From Candidatus Albibeggiatoa sp. nov. BB20 (GTDB lineage: Bacteria; Pseudomonadota; Gammaproteobacteria; Beggiatoales; Beggiatoaceae): 10,215 nucleotides of DNA. The notes below the pieces were generated by a model. That model did not search any database. It was not told where the DNA came from and was given only the letters and a program-made list of their open reading frames with translations. The stretch's first letter is position 1. Each line of letters starts with the position of its first letter. The DNA lies in NCBI GenBank assembly GCA_016744725.1, contig JADGDW010000156.1, positions 1 to 10,215 of the forward strand. The letters are read 5' to 3'. Of the stretch, positions 6,084 to 10,215 are shown in pieces. The position numbers and the translations under genes were made by a program.

Positions 6084-8960
6084 ATGCAACGCAGAAAACG
6101 TCGAGCACAGGAAAGAGGCTCATTAACCCGAAATACCTTAGCAAAAGTCGGCTTATGGGTCACTTTGGTGATTGTCATAACGGCTGTTATTAGCTATTTT
6201 GAGGTGTCTTATAAAATTGAAAAACAAACCCTTGCTCAACTTAAAGATTTCGTTATTCAGCGTGGCCAATTAGAAGATCATCTTTTTGCAATGGCGCAAG
6301 AAGGTCAAGAAATATTCAAAGCGGCTTTAATCCAACGTTGGAACACACTGACTGATAAACCTTTGCCTAATAACATGATTCGATTCAATAAGCTGTTTAC
6401 ACCAGATGGACAGAATATTGTGCGCAATCGTTCCGAACATTTTAAACCACTAGAACAAAGTTGTGTTTACGTTGATAAAGATATTGTGCTGACCTCAAAA
6501 AATCAACAAAGAGTGTTACATTTATATGATTTAACTGCGCAATATGGTTCAGTATCACGCCGCCATTTTGACAGTACCTATATTTTAACAGCAGACAATA
6601 TCGCAGTCTCATTTTCTCCACAAGACCCGCAATGGTGTCAGAAATTAGATGATAGTTTTAAGGCTTCGGATAGTGCTGAATATTGGTTATCGGATAGAGA
6701 ACATAATGTAGGCCGAAATATTATTTGGACATATCCCCATTTTAATCAAGCGCAACAAAAATGGATGATTTCAGGGGTTACGCCAATTGACATTGATGGT
6801 GAGCATGTTGCCTCGGTGGGTTATCATTTAGCTGAATTTGATGATTTAGTCAAAAATACACTAAAACCTATTATTCCCCATAGTTACAATATGATATTTC
6901 GAGATGATGGCTATTTAATTGCCCATTCTAAGCTAATGGATGAGATTAAAAACGCTGATGGCTATTTCAATATTCTTGTACATGGTAGCCAACGATTGAA
7001 GCATACGTATAATTTAGTCAATGGTCGTCGTGGTTTAGGCGTGATTGATGATACGCGCAATTACCGTTACTTAGTTGTAACTAAAATGGTGACTACGGGC
7101 TGGTATTACGTGACGGTATTGCCAAAAGTGGTATTTGCTCAAACAGCGTGGGAAAGTGCGCAGTATATTTTCATTTTAGGGGGTATTTCGTTATTGATGG
7201 TGCTGACTATCCTTTATTATATTATGGATAAACATATTACTGAACCGCTTAATGATTTTCTGATAGCCACTCAAAGAATTGGTGAAAGTGATTTTGATAT
7301 TGATTTAGAAGTAGATCGGCGTGATGAATTAGGCTGTTTGGCAAAATCATTCCAAGCCATGGCAAACTATCTTATGGATAGGGAAAATCAGCTAATTGAC
7401 TATGCCAATGAGTTAGAACAGCATACGGAAGAGTTAATTGAAGCCAAAGAACAAGCTGAAAGTGCTAATTTAACTAAAAGCCAATTTATTGCCAATATGA
7501 GCCATGAATTGCGCACGCCTTTAAATGCCATTATTGGTTATAGTGAAATGTTACACGAAGAGGCAGAAGATATAGAAGAGCCACACCTTTGTGAAGATTT
7601 ACAAAAAATCCATGCCGCAGGTAAGCATTTATTATCTTTAATTAACGATGTGCTGGATATTTCCAAGATTGAAGCAGGTAAAATGGAAATTTATACTGAA
7701 AGCTTTGATATTAAAACCTTATTAGATGAAGTTATTGTGACCATTGAACCGCTTGCAGCACGACAAAATAATATTTTAGATACAGATTTCTCTTCTAAAA
7801 ATTTAGGGTTCATGCACTCTGATTTGACTAAAATTCGCCAATCTTTACTGAATTTATTGAGTAATGCCTGTAAGTTTACTGAAAAAGGCCACATTAAGCT
7901 TCAGGCTGAGCGGTTCATTGAAGACGATATGGAATGGATTCGGTTCACTGTATCAGATTCAGGCATTGGTATGACTGAAGAACAACAAAGCAAATTATTT
8001 CAAGCCTTTACCCAAGCAGATGCTTCAACGACACGTAAATATGGTGGTACAGGTTTAGGACTGGTTATTACTAAACGATTTGCCGAAATGTTAGGGGGCG
8101 ATGTGACTGTTGAAAGTGTACATGGTCAAGGTAGTCGATTTATTTTCCACCTACCAACCCATACAGCAACAGAAGACGATCAGCAAACTGGATTGATTAG
8201 CCTGTCAGCCGCACAGGGCAATATATTAGTGATTGATGATGATCCAGCGGTTAGAGAACTACTTTATAATCATTTACATAAATTGGGATATCAAGTGAGG
8301 TTGGCAGCGGGAGGCGATGAAGGGTTGCGTTTAGCCTATGAGAACAAACCTGATGCAATCACGCTGGATGTGATGATGCCAGGGATGGATGGCTGGATGG
8401 TATTATCATCACTCAAAACGGACCCTAATTTGGCTGATGTGCCTGTAATTATGCTGTCCATCATTGAGGATAAACGGCTTGGTTTTTCATTGGGTGCTGC
8501 TGATTATTTAATTAAACCTTTTAAAAGAGAACAGCTTGATAATTTATTGAAAAAATATTTACCACTGCATCAATCACCAAAAGTGTTAGTGATTGATGAT
8601 GATGAAGCAACTTTAAAGCTATTAACCACCATGTTAAGTCGTGATGGTTTGGAAGTGATGCAGGCCAGTAATGGGATTAAGGGTTTAAAATTACTGGAAA
8701 AAGAACTAGAGCTTCCAAATATTATTTTATTAGATTTGATGATGCCTGAGATGGATGGTTTTGAGTTTCTCAATTATTTACATCAAGACCCGCATTGGAG
8801 TCAAATTCCTGTTGTGGTGTTAACCGCAAAAGATATTACAGCAGATGATCGGCGAAAATTGAATGAAAAAGCACATGTAGTCTATCAAAAAAGTGCGTAT
8901 CATCGAGAAACATTATTAAATGAGATTCATGAATTATTACAATCTCAGACCACTCCATAA
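6084..8960 (+). CDS. Membrane hybrid sensor histidine kinase with two C-terminal receivers
   Basis: This is a 958-residue inner-membrane sensor. A basic N-terminus precedes TM1 (about 23-41). A periplasmic region of about 320 residues, resembling a double-Cache sensor (MIFRDDGYLIAHS, then GWYYVTVLPK near its end), is followed by TM2 (about 361-381), HAMP (about 382-436) and a coiled coil. The HisKA domain has the phospho-acceptor H474 in MSHELRTPLNAI. The ATPase domain has the N box NLLSNACKF (N594), DSGIGM (from D625) and GGTGLGL (654-660). Receiver 1 (about 713-828) has acidic residues 718-720, D762 in LDVMMPGMDG, S792 and K811. Receiver 2 (about 833-955) has 838-840, D884 in LDLMMPEMDG, T914 and K936, where the usual Lys-Pro is Lys-Ser. 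All catalytic residues are present. No DNA-binding, GGDEF or HPt output domain is included and no partner regulator lies nearby, so phosphotransfer must reach a distant protein. ATG 6084 has no clear Shine-Dalgarno, and no alternative start precedes TM1. Confidence 0.93.
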   Translation: MQRRKRRAQERGSLTRNTLAKVGLWVTLVIVITAVISYFEVSYKIEKQTLAQLKDFVIQRGQLEDHLFAMAQEGQEIFKAALIQRWNTLTDKPLPNNMIRFNKLFTPDGQNIVRNRSEHFKPLEQSCVYVDKDIVLTSKNQQRVLHLYDLTAQYGSVSRRHFDSTYILTADNIAVSFSPQDPQWCQKLDDSFKASDSAEYWLSDREHNVGRNIIWTYPHFNQAQQKWMISGVTPIDIDGEHVASVGYHLAEFDDLVKNTLKPIIPHSYNMIFRDDGYLIAHSKLMDEIKNADGYFNILVHGSQRLKHTYNLVNGRRGLGVIDDTRNYRYLVVTKMVTTGWYYVTVLPKVVFAQTAWESAQYIFILGGISLLMVLTILYYIMDKHITEPLNDFLIATQRIGESDFDIDLEVDRRDELGCLAKSFQAMANYLMDRENQLIDYANELEQHTEELIEAKEQAESANLTKSQFIANMSHELRTPLNAIIGYSEMLHEEAEDIEEPHLCEDLQKIHAAGKHLLSLINDVLDISKIEAGKMEIYTESFDIKTLLDEVIVTIEPLAARQNNILDTDFSSKNLGFMHSDLTKIRQSLLNLLSNACKFTEKGHIKLQAERFIEDDMEWIRFTVSDSGIGMTEEQQSKLFQAFTQADASTTRKYGGTGLGLVITKRFAEMLGGDVTVESVHGQGSRFIFHLPTHTATEDDQQTGLISLSAAQGNILVIDDDPAVRELLYNHLHKLGYQVRLAAGGDEGLRLAYENKPDAITLDVMMPGMDGWMVLSSLKTDPNLADVPVIMLSIIEDKRLGFSLGAADYLIKPFKREQLDNLLKKYLPLHQSPKVLVIDDDEATLKLLTTMLSRDGLEVMQASNGIKGLKLLEKELELPNIILLDLMMPEMDGFEFLNYLHQDPHWSQIPVVVLTAKDITADDRRKLNEKAHVVYQKSAYHRETLLNEIHELLQSQTTP

Positions 8961-9418
8961 TATATTATTTATTTAAAATATGGGCTAATCTATCAAAAAT
9001 TATGGAAAACGATTGATAATATGATATTTCATACCTGCCCATTTATTATTTTTTATGAATTAAACCATACTACATAAACTATTCTCTAACATAATGAGTA
9101 AGCAATATCACTTTTATATAATAACTATAAATACTTGATTGCTGGCTGCATTGTGTTCGCATCATTCATCATAAAATACACTCATTGCTTAATATAAAAA
9201 ACCTAATCAGTGTACCTTTCTATATGAAATATATATTTAATTAACAATTAATTCTGATTAAAACCCAACAAAAAGATGGAATATATTTTGCCTAAATTAG
9301 TTTGTCATTAAATCCATCAATAATAATTTTTTGACGCTAGTGCAGCACTTGAAATTTTAGGCTGATTTTCACGTCCTCTATTTTGGATGACACTCAGTTA
9401 AATGAATTGGTTATAGCT
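8961..9418. other. Gene-free AT-rich stretch with several inverted repeats
   Basis: No convincing ORF was found on either strand; the longest plus-strand candidates seen (ATG 9021, 18 codons; ATG 9094, 14 codons) lack ribosome-binding sites. Near the kinase end, ATGGGC (8980-8985) pairs with GCCCAT (9037-9042), enclosing TATCAA (8991-8996) and TTGATA (9013-9018); T6 follows at 9049-9054. This could be a weak, large terminator-like fold. Further on, TAAGCAAT (9099-9106) is inverted as ATTGCTTA (9184-9191). No tRNA or recognisable riboswitch was seen. The last 90 bases probably hold the promoter of the following gene. Confidence 0.5.
9331..9360 (+). promoter_or_regulatory. Possible SGNH-hydrolase promoter region with palindrome
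   Basis: TTGACG (9331-9336, five of six of the -35 consensus) is followed at an 18-bp distance only by a poor -10 (TTTTAG). The perfect 11-bp palindrome AGTGC-A-GCACT (9339-9349) sits in what would be the spacer, where a bound repressor would block polymerase. The weak -10 keeps confidence low. Confidence 0.25.
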
Positions 9419-10129
9419 ATGAAAAAAGCAACTTTTGTTATTTATACAATTTGTATTCATATTGTATTAGTTTCCGTATTAGTCAAGCCTGATCTTGTTC
9501 ATACTGCAACCTATAAATTGGGTATTTACCCAGCACCACTGCATTATGAAAGATTGCTTGCAGGTCACTTACTGAAAAATAGCCGTATCCAAGATGGCGA
9601 CATTGTGTTTTTAGGTGACAGTATTATGGAAAAAACCGATATAAGCCAAATCACCTCAAAAGGCCATAATTTAGGTATTAGTATGGACTGGACTGGTGGC
9701 TTATCAGACCGAATTCCATTGTATCGAACCTTGGATAGAGCCAGTTTATTAATGGTTCACATTGGTGTAAATGATTTATCACTTAGGAAAGGTGGTGTAA
9801 CAGACTGTTTTTCCCGTTATGAGAAAATGCTTGATTTACTGCCTAAAAATATACCTGTGGTCTTAAATAGCGTACTACCATTAGGTGAAGCTAAAGAACA
9901 TTCTCAAGTGGATAATGAAAAAATAGAGCGTTTCAATCAATTAATTAAACAGTATGCAGATAATCGAGCAAATTATTATTATCTCGATATTGCTCGCCAC
10001 ATGAAAAATAAAAATGGGGCACTTAAGGATGAATATTATATTCATGACTACATACATTTAAATCAGCAAGGTTATGTTGCCTTTATCCAAGCCATTAAGA
10101 CATTTTTGAATCAGAACCGATTGCTTTAA
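9419..10129 (+). CDS. N-terminally anchored SGNH/GDSL-family hydrolase
   Basis: This is a predicted serine esterase/lipase-like hydrolase; substrates in the family include lysophospholipids, acetylated sugars and thioesters, and the specific one cannot be told here. From ATG 9419 the protein has 236 residues. MKK is followed by one hydrophobic segment (about 6-22), consistent with a membrane anchor or uncleaved signal, so the enzyme probably faces the periplasm. The SGNH blocks are all present: FLGDSIM with Ser68 (block I), NLGIS with Gly86 (block II), HIGVNDLS with Asn118 (block III), and DYIHL with Asp210 and His213 (block V). An upstream TTG at 9383 would add 12 residues in frame. ATG 9419 is preferred because it places Lys-Lys directly before the hydrophobic core, but neither start has a clear Shine-Dalgarno. 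No partner gene lies within the window. Confidence 0.85.
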   Translation: MKKATFVIYTICIHIVLVSVLVKPDLVHTATYKLGIYPAPLHYERLLAGHLLKNSRIQDGDIVFLGDSIMEKTDISQITSKGHNLGISMDWTGGLSDRIPLYRTLDRASLLMVHIGVNDLSLRKGGVTDCFSRYEKMLDLLPKNIPVVLNSVLPLGEAKEHSQVDNEKIERFNQLIKQYADNRANYYYLDIARHMKNKNGALKDEYYIHDYIHLNQQGYVAFIQAIKTFLNQNRLL

Positions 10130-10141
10130 AAATCAAATTAC

Positions 10142-10163
10142 TATCATTTGGTAGAAAGTGATA
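10142..10163 (+). terminator. Hairpin after the SGNH hydrolase, possible transcript end
   Basis: TATCA and TTT (10142-10149) pair with AAA and TGATA (10155-10163) around a GGTAG loop, with one bulged G at 10158. The stem is all A/T except one C-G pair and no T-run follows. It could stabilise a transcript 3' end but is weak as an intrinsic terminator. Confidence 0.25.
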
Positions 10164-10215
10164 AATTACATTATTATAAATACTGGTTGTATGTTGTTGC
10201 CTAAATACACACTCA

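Noticed and set aside
9094..9138. Small ORF starting MSKQYHF in the gene-free stretch
   Set aside because: It has only 14 codons, no ribosome-binding site, and A/T-rich codons as expected by chance.
9277..9292. Sigma-54-like promoter upstream of the SGNH hydrolase (TGG...TTTGC)
   Set aside because: The GG-GC spacing is correct, but the -24 box lacks the CAC core and the DNA is so AT-rich that TTTGC occurs by chance.

Overview
The window is AT-rich and gene-dense on the plus strand. All supported genes run left to right. The protein families suggest a gammaproteobacterium, plausibly a Beggiatoa/Thiothrix-like member of the Thiotrichales: an enterobacterial-type AvtA, an Rpn-family nuclease, TPR repeats with YNRG-type motifs, and a large hybrid histidine kinase with two receivers. 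That placement is inference from family resemblance, because no marker gene or rRNA is present.

Region by region. Bases 95-558 hold a decayed tetratricopeptide-repeat (TPR) gene. It is broken by three perfect, back-to-back 97-bp copies, a unit length that is not a multiple of three. A secreted cysteine-containing protein with a possible C2-like fold follows at 610-1335; just upstream, the cleanest Shine-Dalgarno/ATG pair of this region opens a different frame. Bases 1525-2790 encode valine-pyruvate aminotransferase (avtA) behind a near-consensus sigma-70 promoter. Bases 3016-5994 form a two-gene unit: an RNase II/R-type exoribonuclease of the large cyanobacterial/plant-like class, and 9 bp later an Rpn/YhgA-type PD-(D/E)XK nuclease. 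Bases 6084-8960 encode a membrane-bound Cache-HAMP-HisKA-HATPase kinase with two C-terminal receivers. A gene-free stretch of about 450 bp follows, then an N-terminally anchored SGNH/GDSL hydrolase at 9419-10129.

The genes do not form one pathway. The most suggestive linkage is the exoribonuclease with the Rpn nuclease. Inside the Rpn gene, a near-perfect ribosome-binding site sits 5 nt before an in-frame ATG (codon 242). It would yield a 75-residue C-terminal protein. This matches the arrangement known from E. coli rpn genes, where a gene-within-gene product neutralises the toxic nuclease. That possible intragenic toxin-antitoxin/defence unit, and the copy-number-dependent reading frame of the TPR locus, are the two most interesting signals here. 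No tRNA, rRNA, CRISPR array, insertion sequence or attachment site was recognised.
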